Shown: positions 24,068-37,456 of the stretch, in pieces
How the letters are laid out: every line of letters begins with the position of its first letter
Numbering within the stretch: position 1 is the first letter of the stretch
NCBI GenBank assembly: GCA_014871385.1
Contig: CM026426.1
Span: 2,491,852 to 2,555,851, forward strand
Origin: Ceratodon purpureus
Lineage: Eukaryota; Streptophyta; Bryopsida; Pseudoditrichales; Ditrichaceae
Length of the DNA: 64,000 nucleotides
Direction: 5' to 3'
Translations under genes and position numbers: made by a program
The notes under the pieces: generated by a model
The model's database searches: none
The model's input: only the letters and a program-made list of their open reading frames with translations
Told to the model about the DNA's origin: nothing

Positions 24068-25334
24068 CTGCACACGAAGTAGCAAAATAGTCAATATAAG
24101 AATTAAGGTGATCACCTCAATTTGAAGCAGAACACAATCTACAGAGATAAAGAAATTGTATATCAACTGTTATCCATAACAATCAAAAGGCCATGGCCCA
24201 AAGGCAACAATTCAACACCTACAGAAATTCCTACCGAGAAACTAAAGAACCCGCAAGATTATAGAAAAGAATCCGGGCTAGACTTAATCAAAAGAGAAAA
24301 TCAGAATTTGGTAATAGGAGTCAATATATCGACTTCCAGTTGGACAAGATTAAGGTGGCCACCTTAAAACGAAGGAGACATCTGTCGCATTTGTAGTGAA
24401 AAAAAACAAAATTAAATTATCAAGTAAATAATACCCTTCAACGAAGTTTGAGCTCAGTGGCGGGATTATTAACTACACGCCACGAAAAAGGAAATCAACA
24501 AATTTACCTATTCATTCTTAGAAAGGACGCTCGGTTGGAGGCAATGCAGTTTAAATTAGTAACAGCGGTTCTGGATCGCAATCCACATATTAAAGTGTCC
24601 ACCTTAATTTGTATGGCGTACCCATTCCTAAAACTTGTATACATTCGGAGGGATGTAGGTACTACGTCGTACAGAGATGCCTGGTACTACTATAGTAATA
24701 CCAAATATCATAGAGAAGAGGCTTAACAATTCACTGATTATTCACTACACACGAAATAAACTATGGTCACGATTTAATTCGGTAAGACACCTTATTGTTC
24801 AAAAGAAAACTTTAAGGTGACATACCATTCAATTCAAGAAAACTCAGCTTTGTTAACATAGACTGTTGAGGCGAACTGAATTCGTGTAGCCAAACAACTG
24901 CTTTGATAACCTTAGTCCCGGGTAAATTAATGCTGAAAAGTTCATCGTCAATGAATGGTACATGATAGACAGAATAGTATCCGAACAGACAACAACTGCA
25001 CCTGAGGTTCCGACTGTGTTGTTTATAGGGATGCTTTCTAAAATGATAGCAATAACAATCTGAAAATGTCAAGTTTGCACATGGGAAAGAGCTGCCTTCA
25101 TTGTGGAGACGACGTCTTCATATTAAACAACAACTCCGATGTAAAATCAAAGTACTACAAACAATCATTCAGCACGGTATCCTATCCTAATTTCAAATAT
25201 GCACGTATTATCCTCAACATATGCTCAAACCATTCTACATGATTACATCTTACGACTACTCCTATCACGGGGGAATAAATAAAAGAGCACTTGCAATCAT
25301 GTGTCAAAATTCTGCAATGGAAAATCAGACGCAC
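24068..25334. other. Intron region of the DUF7869 gene, with a possible small exon
   Basis: Inverted-repeat copies lie at 24103, 24350 and 24590, with a half site at 24812. A minus-strand frame at about 25005-24830 (CCLFGYYSVYHVPFIDD, KAVVWLHEF) has the character of a middle exon of this family, but its splice phase was not confirmed. Confidence 0.45.
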
Positions 25335-26295
25335 CTCATTCAGCCTGTTGCGGATATCCTTCCACTTCGTTCCAGCAGAAAGAACACGCTCCACAACTCT
25401 TTCACCGCTTGTTAGAGTACAAAATCTGTGTGTCATTGAGTCAGCTGTTGCGTCAATTATACATGCCAATGACGCAAGTGCTCGCCTCGTTCCTGCCCTC
25501 CGCTTCTTCATTCCTCGGTTACCATGGTGTGAAGAGCGGACACCAAGACTGGCGTTTAATCGTTGCCTGTAGAACTCTGTTTTGGATACAGACATAATTA
25601 TCATCTAGCCTTTGAGGCAGACTTCTTCATTCTCTAGTGTCACATACTTACGGTCACCACCGGGGCGGACATGCCTGTGAACTTCAAGCTTGAGGTAAGA
25701 TCTTAGTTTGTGATCAGATGACCACATCTCATATCTTAAACTTCGAACAACTTCCGGTTCAATCTTCCGGGTACACCTTCTCATACAACACGTCTTCGAG
25801 GCAACCTCCCATATGGCTTGATCGCTTATCATGCGCTGAAGTCTCTCAGAACGTTGCCTTCTCCGTCCGGGTAGAATTGTATTGTCGCCGAGGTCCTTGA
25901 AGCTCTCCATTCGTGCGAGCCAGTCTATCCTCCTCAAATACTTTTTCCAGATCAAACAGTGATGTTCCCCGATACTTGACAAGTGTACAAGGCCAGCGGC
26001 GAACGGAGTACTTCCATTCCGCGAGAACGTGCTCTGGCAAGATTGATTCAAGGATCAAAACACCTACATCTTCCAAACCGAGTTGACTGTTGTCGACGCA
26101 GTCAGCGGGTACACAATTTCGAATGACTCCATCACCCACAACGTCACCCTCGGCGTTGAAAACTGAAACCTCCAGGTTCAGCCACTCCGATCGAGGAAGT
26201 CCTGACTGCAAGGGCTCTGGAATTTCATTGTGCGACTCCGGGTCGTTGTCCAGAATAGGCGCACTAGACTCTCCTTCGAAATCATTCTCCTGCAA
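25335..26295 (-). pseudogene. N-terminal exon of the DUF7869 gene, interrupted
   Basis: The minus-strand frame from 26295 begins acidic (MQENDFEGESSAPILDNDPE). It continues to LVKYRGTSLFDLEKVFEEDR, changes frame near 25860-25880, then reads the Cys-rich segment TCCMRRCTRKI, LKLEVHRHV and KYVTLENEEVCLKG. An in-frame TAG at 25605-25607 follows and the frame runs on as MIIMSVSKTEFYRQR to donor GTGCGT at 25334. The order CC-x3-C, then VTL-x4-VC, then S-x3-FYR is typical N-terminal to the DUF7869 catalytic part. One frameshift and one nonsense codon make the gene as assembled non-functional. Confidence 0.65.
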
Positions 26296-28984
26296 GATGG
26301 ATAAAAATCAAAACACAATAGTGTCGTATTCCACCCACCCGTTCTTCCGAATCATGGATAAATAAAATTAGAGGCATGATGAAAAGAGAGTTCTTCGTAC
26401 GAGAGTGGACGCAGCTATTGCAACAGGTTCACCCGTATTATCGCCAGTGAGTGCGGGGTCTGTTAGAGAATATCAGTGCAATTCAATCAACCGTTATTAC
26501 AAGCATTCAATATGGTCCAAAAATTGGACGTCCAGAATAAAACTAAGGGCGATGAAAAAAACCACAGTCTAAAAGCCTTGCAGTACCCAGGATTAAGGGG
26601 ACCACTTAATATTGAAAGCATAAGTCGTCCGTTATAAGTTGCCATGGCCGTGGGGTACTAACTTTCTATACAAAGGAAAATCGAACTATAAACAAAAAAT
26701 TCAATCATTCGATCTGACCATTTAGAATTGGAGGCACACAAATGGCAGCTTCTTCAATCTGCCCTTCGAAAAGAATCTGCACAAAAATCAACAATTCCCA
26801 CACGGTTAGCTATCTATTTGCGTCAATCTCACCATGCAAGCAATTACATACAAAATGTTCTAAAAATGGGCGGATCTACATAAATTATCTTGTACCTCCT
26901 CCGACGCTAAGTCATGAGTGCCCGCCATTGATTATTCCCCCTACGGACATGGAACGAACAGTTATTATAGGAACAATTCGGTAACCAGAAATATTCCCAC
27001 CCAGAGAGGAACTGTTACGCTTTTGGGAGACGTTAAAAAGGTATTGTCCAAGATAATAGTAAAAGTAGGAGCAACAATTCCGTTGCCGACATTGATACCG
27101 TGACCAGACGCTCGACGACGTCACGTGTACCCAAAAACTAAGAGGACTGTCTTAAACCGAGGGTCGCGTAGGGCCGTAGCCATTGTCACTGTTGACGTCG
27201 ACGACAATAACAAATCTCTTCATGAAAGATAATGAAACTAATCATTTTTTTCCCAAGACTGTTATTACTAAGTGAATCCAAAATTGTCATGTATTAGCTG
27301 CGTTCTTACTACGGAGCACAATTAAGATGGTCCCCTGAATTTATAAACCGTAATGCATGCACCATGCACGCCATGAACCTACAGGGTCTACACATGCAGT
27401 CCGTGATAACAAAAACGAGAAATTCACCTCCGTTAACCACATGCATCATCAAAGTTCATAGTGTACTGGCTTGTATATTAAGGCGACCCCCTTAATATAA
27501 ACGTACTCTCTAGAAATGAATTCTTGTGACTACAGTATTGCAAGCATTTCTCCTACCAAAAACCATCTCATTTATGAAAACAACTTCTCTTACAGAAAGG
27601 TGTTAATTCATAAACCATCTAATATGTTATCAAAGAATATGTTATGATGACACTCCAAGGAATTGAAACGGAGACCTGAATACAAACATGAGATAATTTT
27701 CCATGAAAATAACTCATAGCTTATTTTAGATTTCTGGTATTACAACTTAACTTAACAAAAGAGAAATTTGTTTGTGCAGGTGCCACAGCCGATTCGTGAG
27801 AAGAGACGATACACAGCTCCTACAAACCAAGCACTGTAGATGAGACATGGAATTGCACGAATTTGGACTGATACTATCAGATTTCAAGTCTTATTACAGG
27901 ACTACCTTTTCATGACGTTGAAGTTCTAGGCAGACTAGTAATGCCCATAGATGCACACTTAACATAAGAGAAATGGTTCGTGGCTCTCTGACTTTGCACG
28001 ACAAAATAAACTCATGGACTTCATAGCTACGAATCATCTTTTGCAAAACACAGTCCTCAGCAACTTAAGAATGCTCAAATCGTAACGTATGACTCAAAGC
28101 AACACGAGGAAAGGAAAGAGAAAGAAACTTACGAAGTTGGAGCTCTAAACGGGTATGCGTCGTGACGTTGTGGGCGACCGTAGAGAAGAATGCAATGGAC
28201 CTCGAAGCTACAAGGTTAGCACTCCATGCAAAGGAAAGATGCGGTTCACATTTTGGGACCACTAGTTTATATAGACATGTAATGACATGGAGCCGATATG
28301 ATGTAAAACCATGAAATTGGAGGGAAACTTTCTTTGAAAATTAAACTCCCTTCTAAGAAAAGGTCAAGCTGTTTGATCTCGGATTTGTAGTAATTTACAG
28401 CCCTGAAAACGACACAACAATCCACCTCCCGAGAATGACACCTACTACACTGCAACACATGCATTGAAATCTGTGCATTCTAGAATGTGAACGTTCTGTA
28501 CCAAAAATGGAGCACTTCATTCCATACTTATCCTACGTACTCACACAATTAAAACAGTCGCCACCAGAGTGCTCAAAGAATAGCAAAGTATGATTCTAGC
28601 TACTGCTTTCCAGGAAGCTACCATAATCTAGCTATTCGTGGAAGAGAAAACGACAAGGTTAAATAAAGATAGGTTAACAATAGCCCAGTGACCAATACAT
28701 GCAGGAACATGAGAAGGAGGGCAAAGTTACCCATATATTGATCACATGCATCGCATGAAAATTGTACAACCTCTGGCCGACGGAAAAATGTCCAAAAGCT
28801 GTCGTTGCGTTAAGTGTCCACTAACAGTGTATTGAGAGCAGTAACGCAGCTCTTCTAACAGAGTCAAAACTTTTGCATGCTGGAAAAAAATAAATAGAAT
28901 TCCATGATCCAAGATTCTTCAATGAACTAAATGAATCAAAACTCTAGAGTATGGGAGTATCGGAACAGGATTAAGCGGGAACTA
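26296..28984. other. Spacer with three inverted-repeat copies
   Basis: The 18-bp motif occurs at 26593, 27322 and 27478. Short ORFs only. It could hold introns linking the 28985-29842 ORF to the DUF7869 exons on the same strand, but no splice path was established. Confidence 0.35.
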
Positions 28985-29842
28985 CTAAAGAGGTCGCCCA
29001 CATGTACACAGTTGGTCAGACTCAACGTGGTCCTCGTTGCTTGCGTCCCCTATCTGTTCGGATGCCTGGCCCACTCCTGTAATGTTCACATCCTCTCCAC
29101 GATGTCCATCGGATTCTCTGGCACTCCGGTACTCATAAAACCTGATCACACCTCTGCGGTTACTATCTGAACCATCGTCGGATGGAATCTCGTCCCGTTG
29201 ACCTGATGAGCCGTTGGAGATAGGCGTTAAAGCACTAATACCACCCATCGCAATTTCCTGGGATCTTGATGAATACGCCTGGGCCCATCGAGGCAGAGCG
29301 CTCCGCAAATTCGGTGGCGAATTACTACGAGCGACCGGGAGATCTGGGTTAGCTGATCGTCGCAAAATAGAGTCGTTAATGACCCTTGGACGCTGAAGAC
29401 GATAAGGCGGGCTGGGGTGTACAAGTGTGAGCTGTCTAGGCCCGGGACCCAAGACCCCATCGCTCCGGCGGCGACGCATCGGCCCATGGCGAGGACGGCG
29501 GGGAGCATCCCCATGATTTTCACGGCCTGGTTGGTGAAGGTCAGGGATATCGACAGTTGATGCGGCAGCAAGAAATCGTGGCATGGGAGCGGGTGCATCA
29601 CCCCCTTCAATGCTCGGAGCGAAGGATATGTTCAGAACGTTGTTTACCGTGTTGAATTGCAACTGACATTGCCGGCTCCATTGTAGTGCTGTGCTTCGAT
29701 CGAGCAAAGCCAGAACGATGTCGTCGTGCTCTAGTAGATAGCAAAAGCCTGTGCGTTCATGGATTGTACGCACTGTGACCATCCATTGCAGTAGTTCAAC
29801 AACGGACCCCGGATGTGAGTGAGGGTTTACTGATATTGGCAT
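28985..29842 (-). CDS. Unrecognised 285-aa ORF, minus strand
   Basis: An uninterrupted minus-strand ORF. Residues 1-80 look globular (LLQWMVTVRTIHERTGFCYL, WSRQCQLQFNTVNNVLN). Residues 90-260 are Pro/Arg/Ser-rich and probably disordered (APMPRFLAAAS, RRPRHGPMRRRRSDG). The C-terminus is acidic and ends in CTCGRPL. No domain is recognised. It lies upstream of, and on the same strand as, the DUF7869 gene, so it may be a second element-encoded protein or a 5' exon of the same gene. The start at MPISVNPHSH is the first Met of the ORF. Confidence 0.45.
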   Translation of the reverse strand: MPISVNPHSHPGSVVELLQWMVTVRTIHERTGFCYLLEHDDIVLALLDRSTALQWSRQCQLQFNTVNNVLNISFAPSIEGGDAPAPMPRFLAAASTVDIPDLHQPGRENHGDAPRRPRHGPMRRRRSDGVLGPGPRQLTLVHPSPPYRLQRPRVINDSILRRSANPDLPVARSNSPPNLRSALPRWAQAYSSRSQEIAMGGISALTPISNGSSGQRDEIPSDDGSDSNRRGVIRFYEYRSARESDGHRGEDVNITGVGQASEQIGDASNEDHVESDQLCTCGRPL

Positions 29843-30289
29843 TCTGTCTACAAAGAGGAAGATTCTACATGAAAAACAGCTTTAGCGGAATGGAGAAAAA
29901 CAAGGCACTGCTCTTGAAACCAATGTTGATCATAAACCTAAGCAGTTTTGGTGTTGGAGTAGAAGAGAGAATATGCTCAGATGATGAGAGTCTAGTTCTT
30001 ACTGCGGCGGATGTCATATCGATTCTCCAAATTTGTCTCGTTCGTGTCTTAGACAAGATGCTATGAATGAAGTAGAAATTACTAAGACGTCGAGTCTAAA
30101 TGTGTCCTGTAATGAAAAGTCGAGGAGAATCATCCAGCAGTATCGACAAAGTTTTCATCCAATGACCATGGCGGCATCCTCGGAGTACACTTGCAGGAAT
30201 GAATCCATTGTTGTAATTCCAGGAAAAATACAGAATAACTTATTCCATATGGATATAATTCTCTAAACACGATTCTAGGCTAAAAATAA
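29843..30289. other. Spacer upstream of the minus-strand ORF
   Basis: Presumed 5' flank of the 28985-29842 ORF. It holds only short ORFs and no recognised motif. Confidence 0.3.
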
Positions 30290-31598
30290 TTGAAGGTGGC
30301 CCTAACTATCATTTAGTAGTTCATTGGAAAAGAAAAATATTAATCATAATTAGAGATATAAATATTAAAAGTTTCTAATCTCATCACATATGCTAAAGGA
30401 ATGAAGCCTTGCGTTAAAATGTAAATATCATAGAGGAGTAAATAGTTTTAATGTACGGCCTTCAATGCTTCATATTTGTATTTAATGTCAAATCTTTAAA
30501 TATGATATTATCTTTTAATTTGCTCGTATAAGGCGCGTGTAATCCTACCATACAACTCCTACTATTACTTTCTTGAGTTGTATATAAGAGCGTTAAAATA
30601 ATTGAAATTAAAAATAAAAATAAAAATCTTATAAAGGAAATACTTGTAAAAGTTTAACAAGATCTTGATTAAATTAAGAGAGTATAAAAGTGTTTTACTT
30701 AATTTTGATTCATTATACACAATCAATGTTGATAATCAAATAATTATAACTCTATTTATAACTAAAATTACTTTAAACTTGCGATGGTTGCTGTTTAACA
30801 TGTATGTTAAGAAAATGTATTAGGTCTCTTTATCATAAAATATAGTAAGTACCATATTTGTTTTTTTTCAAAATCTTTTTATAGTCTCATTTTTATCTCA
30901 ACATGGGGATACTGTATTGAATCATCTCTTTAATTATATGTTTTTATTTAAACATAAAACTCAAGCTTTTAAATATTCTTAATGGAATCAGTTTTGAGGA
31001 ATAATTAATTCTATTTATGTTTCTTCATAAGTGCTTAGAATGGTAATTGCATTAAATCTCTATATAATACAAACAATAACAATTATTTATAAATATATAA
31101 ACCCAAGAACAAGCCTTATTCAACCTTCGAAGAATGAAAAATCTATTCGTGGAAGATTTTTAAAATGACATTAAATCCAAGATAAATGCTTCTTAGTTAT
31201 TAAGCTGCCACTTTGCACTACAAGGACATCATAATTATCCATTTTTTGCTTCGTGCTTTACTTGATGTAGTTTTATTTTTTTAAATTTCCATGGATTTCA
31301 TCATAGATTTTATTTATGAGTATTCCATTTAAAAATATATATAACAATTATTATATGTTGCACTATCTGTATTATTAGTTTATTGTCTTTATATTTGTCA
31401 ATCTATACTAATTCTTTGACAGTCCTTATTACATTTGTATTTTAATTAACTTTATGTAATACAACTTTCAAATATCAATTTAAAAAAAGGTGTGTTCATT
31501 TCTAAAGATTAAAGACTATGCATAAATTATATGTCAAAATCTATTTTTAACAATATAAACATATATATATTTATATTTACATATGTATATATAAATAA

Positions 31599-31647
<49 letters not shown>

Positions 31648-31834
31648 TACATATATATATATATATATATCTATATATGTATATATAAATATATATAAAT
31701 ATATAAGTTTATATAAGCATATATATATACTAGAAAGAGAGAGAGAGAGAAAGAGAGACAGAGAAAAAAATATATATATATATATATATATACAAATATA
31801 TATGCATATATATACAAATATATATGTATATATG
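30290..31834. other. Strongly AT-rich island ending in (TA)n and (GA)n microsatellites
   Basis: About 1.5 kb of AT-rich sequence with no ORF, clearly different in composition from both sides. Its right end is a (TA)n microsatellite (about 31560-31680), a short GA-rich tract (about 31733-31765) and another (TA)n run (about 31770-31830). It sits between the minus-strand and plus-strand gene sets of the putative element. Confidence 0.8.
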
Positions 31835-31886
31835 CTACGGCCAGGAGCACTTCATTAGGACTACGGCCAGGAGCACTTCATTAGGA
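31835..31886 (+). repeat. 26-bp perfect tandem duplication
   Basis: Two identical units starting CTACGGCCAGGAGCACTTCA at 31835 and 31861, directly after the (TA)n tract. It may be a replication-slippage or repair scar. Confidence 0.9.
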
Positions 31887-33473
31887 CTTATGCGAGGTTT
31901 GTTCTTGAAATGTAACCTTCATTTTCAAAGCTCTTTGACATACCATTTTGCTTCGGGTATTTGGCTTCTGTTTAGGGCGTTGTTCTGATGTTGTCGAGTA
32001 GTACCCCTCCTTCCTCCCCAGCTTCCCCCCCCCCCCCTCCCTCTTCATCCCATTTCATTAGGAAAACTGTACCCAAATCTTTCAATCCCGCTCAGTGGTC
32101 CCCGATTTATGGATAGTTGAGGGTCTCATGTACTGGTCCGCTGTTGCTGTTACGTAGTTTCCATCGATTTTCCGGAATGGACCTCTTTTCCTTCCTGTTC
32201 CACGAAGTTGTGCGTTTTTCACCTTGTAGACTACAGTTACAAAAACATCAAAAAACCTGAATTTGCAGAGCTTGCTATTCCATTGAAAGTGTCTGGTTTC
32301 GGTATTGAATTTGCTTCATTTGTAATGGTATCTTCCAATTTATTCTGTTCCTTGTGTAGACATCAACAGTATAGCAGTGAGAATAGAGGTCAGGGTAGTC
32401 TAATCTATTCCTTTTTTATGCTCATTATATTCGGAATACAGTACTCGAGGTCCACAATCGCAGATCACATAGCAGGGGACTCAATTCTGTGGATTTAAAA
32501 GTTGTCCTGTTTGATACTGTTCGATGTAGCATTGAGATGAGCATGTCATTCTTTTTGTTGGGTCATAGTACGTATATTACCTTCCTGCCTGCACAATCCA
32601 GATGTAATTTAAAATCTACAGACCTACAATAACAATGTGATTAGCGTCTTCCTCAAGAAATGGTCTTCATTAAAGGTTTTGTTTGAATTACATAGCACTA
32701 TACAGTCTTCGTCATACAATCTCGGGTGCAACTGCTTCACTGTTATTAAGTTACTCATAGAATTTCTTTGCGATATTAGTGTGGCCTCTTAAATACTTTT
32801 ACCACATTAGGATAGTCGCTTTAACTATGTCTTCTGAGTTTAAGGTGGTCGCCTTAATTCTGTACTTCATTCAGATTCAGGTGACTACCTCAATCTTCAA
32901 TAAAATATTGCCTCGGTCCTGAACGTCATCGCACTGTTTTGCTCTTAGAAGAAGGTAAATCACAGGAGTATTGTCTAGCACCCTTCCTCTAGAATTAAGA
33001 TGGTCACCTTAATCTTTTGTCACATTCCCAATGCTTGATTAAGGTAGTGGAGAAGGTCCCGGTCTTCTCAAAAAATCTACAACCATCCGTGTCGCCATGT
33101 TTGTTCCGAATCTCTCATCTACTGAATGAAGTCAATGTCAACTATAATCTGTAATCTCAATTAGGTGGACTAAGGTGACCACCTAAATTCTAAATCCTTA
33201 GAACATGCTCAAATGGCCATTTCGCTCTTTTTAAATCTGAGTTTGTTCTGTCTAGGAAAGAAAATCTGAATGTGAGTTATGGTGAGAGAAGTTTATGTAT
33301 GTGTAATATATTGGTCAAGTTATACAGTTGAGGAACATTATAATCAATTGGACTGTAATAACTGAAGGTCTCAGTCCATTCATTTTAAGGTGATCGCCTT
33401 AATCTTTTTCGTTATTCACATATTTTTCACCTAGCCATTCTCACGGCATGTTGCAACTGTTTCCATTTGCAGG
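31887..33473 (+). promoter_or_regulatory. Upstream region of the large plus-strand gene with clustered inverted repeats
   Basis: Five copies of the 18-bp motif (32840, 32876, 32995, 33170, 33385) and a half site near 33038 lie within 630 bp upstream of the ATG at 33474. A C-rich tract lies near 32028-32040. No TATA box was assigned. The clustering next to the start suggests a binding array, by inference. Confidence 0.45.
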
Positions 33474-36400
33474 ATGGCTACATCCGATCCCTTCCTTTTC
33501 AAATTTGCAGTCCGGCAAGATCAATGTCCCGACGGATGCGATGACGACTTCTTTGAGGAGATTGATGAGGTGAAATTCACTTTGAAGGCGGATGTACTTG
33601 ATACAGCATCAGGCTGGATTCTGAAAAGGGAGAGCGAGGAATCAAAGAAAACATGCTTGCTTGTCAAGTTCCTGGGATCCGACGAGTATGTCTTGGTGAA
33701 CGGATACCATGTCATTTCTTGTAATGCGACACACCCTTATTTGTCTCTCACACTACAGCGCTCCGAGTCTGTGCGTGAGGCTCTCCTTATCAATACCGAG
33801 GTATACGGAATGAATCATTCTAGAATGCGGGAGTTTTGGAAGGAGTCTAGCTTATCCTCCTTTGTTTCGGAGACTTTTCAGAAAGTATCCAATAAGGCAG
33901 GGGTAATAGAGAGACAGATTTCGAAGCTGGTACTGAAGGTGGTTGAATCTAGAACAAAGAAGAAAGTGAGGGTTTCTAAAAAGGATAGCGGAAACACCTC
34001 GGCGGTCACAAATTCTGGTATAGCAGGAGTCACGGAAGCTATCCGCGGAGCACCGAAAAAAGTTCCTTGGGGAAAGTCGAAGGCCAAGAATTCTGAGACA
34101 CCAGGTACAAAGGAAGCGCAAACGTCAAAAGAGACTGAGAAGGAATCCGAGGCAAATCCCCTGATTAGACACAACCTCCCGACAAATAGAAACGCCGATG
34201 AAACCGTAGTCGCAGAGGAGTGCATTTGTAGGTTTGCGAACTTCGAAGCTGACTTTGGAAAATACTATCCTCTTGGATATAATACCATTGTGGACGTAGA
34301 TATCACAATGGTTGACATAGCACCATGCAACTTCATAGTACGCGTTCTGGAAAACGAAGGTGTGACAACAGTGTACAACACCTTGATGACTTTGGTCATT
34401 CCGAACAAGCACGTACTGTGCCTATACCCTCAGGGATTAACCGAAATTCCTAAAGATTGGAATCAAATAAAAGAACTCAGATTCTAGGCAATTAGTGGGC
34501 AGCATACTGTAATGGCTGCAAATCGAATTATCGCCAACCCTGATGTCGATTCGACAAGGAAGGATCTGATGAAGACTTGCAAAGCACAAATCGTTTGGGA
34601 CCTCGAAGCTTGGAAAATCCAGGCAATTTTGGAGTACTATAATCAGTCAAATCAAATCAACCCTTTCAAGCCTACGTGGGCTTCAAATATCGTACATGCT
34701 AGGCGTATTTGGGAGCAGATGGGGAGGCCAGAAAGGACGCGAGTCAATGCATCCGACAAATCAAGCCCTGAAATGAACAAGAAAAGGGCCGATTGGAATG
34801 TAAGTTTCTATTTCTTACTTGAATACCAGATAGTCAATGTAACACATAGTTGCCGATTCTAACAGACTTGGAAATTAGTGTAAACTTTACTCAATTCGAT
34901 GTTTCGAACGTTACTCTAGTTGAACTTATGTTCATCTCGTTAATTCGAATTAAGGGGGTCACCTTAATCCATTATATTCTTAGCTTTGGCTTTATATTTA
35001 CACCATCCAAACTCCGATATTAATTTCGCGGGCTTTTAGTTTATTATTTGATTCTCGTTTTCAGAAAGTCCATCAGATTAAGGTGATCACCTTAATTTTG
35101 TTCAATGGTCATTCTCTTTCCAATAAACTGTTCCTTCATAGAATCCAACATTGCTATGGAACTAGGTCTGATTCGGCAGAAATGAGGTATACACCAAAAA
35201 CCACTTGTCTTCTTTTGCTTACGATGTTTAGTGGTATCTCATACGCTCGTTTCGTTCCTGTACAGCGATTCCTGAACTCCATGATCCAGACTTTATCCAC
35301 TGTTCAGTCGAAGAAGGATATGATGGAGAAGGATGATAAGCTAATCAAATGGAGCTACAACGATGTCCGAAACAAGTGGGCGCTGGTTCGTTCAAGTGAT
35401 AAATGCTGGGAGAAGTGGGGGAGATTCTTCGCAGCTCATGTTAAGGGTGAGCTTACTTGCTCGGAGTTAGGGCACCTGATCAAGCCTACGCCAAACTTCA
35501 AGAACAACCTGAAAGCAGTTGCTCCCCTGTCAAAGAATTGGTTCAGATGTCTGGAATCATTGACGGAAAAGGAAATTATGAAGATGGTGTTGTACCTGTT
35601 GAACGAAGAAACAGAGGTAGGGAAGCCCGTGCCGATTTACCCAAAGGTAGTGCCTTTCAGCGTGAAAACCAGCATCAAGAATTGCAACGTTCATTCTGCT
35701 TTAGAGTGGGGCAACCGTAAGAGAACGAAACGACATGTTATTCGAGAGTTTGACAGGTTTACAGAGATGAAGTTTAAACTCATGGAGAGTTCCGCTTCAA
35801 TAGGACTAGATGAGGCAAATGACGTGAACTTGGATAAATGGAGAGACTTCAAGAAAACACACATGATCACGTCAAAGACGATGGCCAATGTAATCGACTT
35901 GGCCGGTGAGAAATTCTTCAACAATTTTGATGGTAGAAAGAGGACGGACAAGGGGTACCTGCCAGCAGCATTTGTTGAGTCAATGAGAGCCATTGTAGAC
36001 ACAAAATCTGAGGATGCCCTGTCTACAGAATGTGGTTTTTGCATGCTCGTCCAGAAAGATTACAGATCAGATGACGGAACATTGGTGAAACCTGGGAACT
36101 ACGTTCCTCTACATGGCTTGAGTAAGACCCAAATTCGTGAGAGGACAGGAGTAGATTGGGCTGCTGTAATTGACTCCCGCAATGTAGAAGGCATTCTCAG
36201 CGGGTCTGATGGTGACAATCCATTTTGGGACTCGTTTGTGAAGAAGTTGGAGAATTTTAAGATGTTGCGATGGACCGAGACACCCATCTCGGTATGGATT
36301 GCGGACGACGCTTGTAAGGAACAGGTCTGAGCTTTATACGAGCGTAAGTTGCGTACAACTCATCAGAAGCCTGTAGAAGCATTTTACCACCCGGACCCTC

Positions 36401-37413
36401 TCGAAGGTTTCAAGACAGATAAAAAGGTCAAGGGGAATGTGGTAACTATATACTACATCGTCAAAGAGGATTGGAAGGTACCACCGTTGACGAATGTTTA
36501 CAAGTCCCCGAAAATGAAGACATACACCAAAGGAAAGCTCCGATTGTATCCTGGAGAGTTTAGGATGGAGACATATATTCGACTGCTTCAAGATGTATCT
36601 AGACCGTTCAAGACGGTCTTGAACATATTCGGAGGTGGCAAACTGATGCTCGCATGCCAGGTAATTGACCATTGTAATTGTTGATCTCATGATGCTGAAC
36701 ATGGCACAACGTGGGCTCCTAGATGAATTCGATTCGAAATGTTAGGTACTTTGCATCTAGAGATGAATTCTGTGCAATACCAGTCAATTTCATCGTCAAT
36801 GTGAAGACCAAGAATAAGGTGGCCACCTTAATCCCTGATTGTAAGGTGGGCCACGTAATCGATTAAAGTGGAGTAAGCTGCAAAAACGAACATATAAAAC
36901 CTCTCCGAAGTTTTTGTTTTGATTTTGAGTATAGAAGACTATAGTTAACCAATCACCACATCTATTTCTCACATGCCTCATAAAATAAGGTGGCCACCTC
37001 GATCTAATAGTTTCTTCTGTGTACGCAGATGTTAAAGATCCAGGTTTACAGTTTTTGCGACCAGAGTTCTGTTGCCGAGTTAGAGGCTACGAAGTCGAAG
37101 GCATTAACAATGAACCACAAGGATTTTCTTCAACCTTCACGAACTGTCCCGACCGGAGGCAGTAGTGCACTTGAAAGACGTGACAGCGGGAGTGGCAGGA
37201 CGAAACCAATGGAGACAGGCGGAGGTGATCAGAGTATGTCCGTAGGAACATTGTCATAGGGAACCCAACAGCAAGGTGATGCGGATGCAACTCACGTAAG
37301 TGGAGATTTACGAAAACGTCGTCACGATGCAGAAGACGAAATGCTATGGATGGATTCCGAGGATTATGTATCTCCAATGAGCTACGAGAGTTCACCAACT
37401 TTTGACCCAACTT

Positions 37414-37416
<3 letters not shown>

Positions 37417-37455
<39 letters not shown>
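37417..37455 (+). repeat. 39-nt poly-C tract in a proline-coding frame
   Basis: An uninterrupted run of 39 C. The frame before it (SSPTFDPTSAP) and the frame after it (SITRLLSSKKLKECDSEED) both look coding but are offset. A tract one base longer or two shorter would join them. Confidence 0.95.

Positions 37456-37456
<1 letters not shown>

Noticed and set aside
31560..31830. (TA)n region as a centromere or origin
   Set aside because: It is a short microsatellite with no higher-order repeat or origin-associated gene, so only composition can be stated.
32208..32498. 96-aa plus-strand ORF upstream of the large gene
   Set aside because: No start context, splice support or family resemblance; hydrophobic, AT-driven composition.
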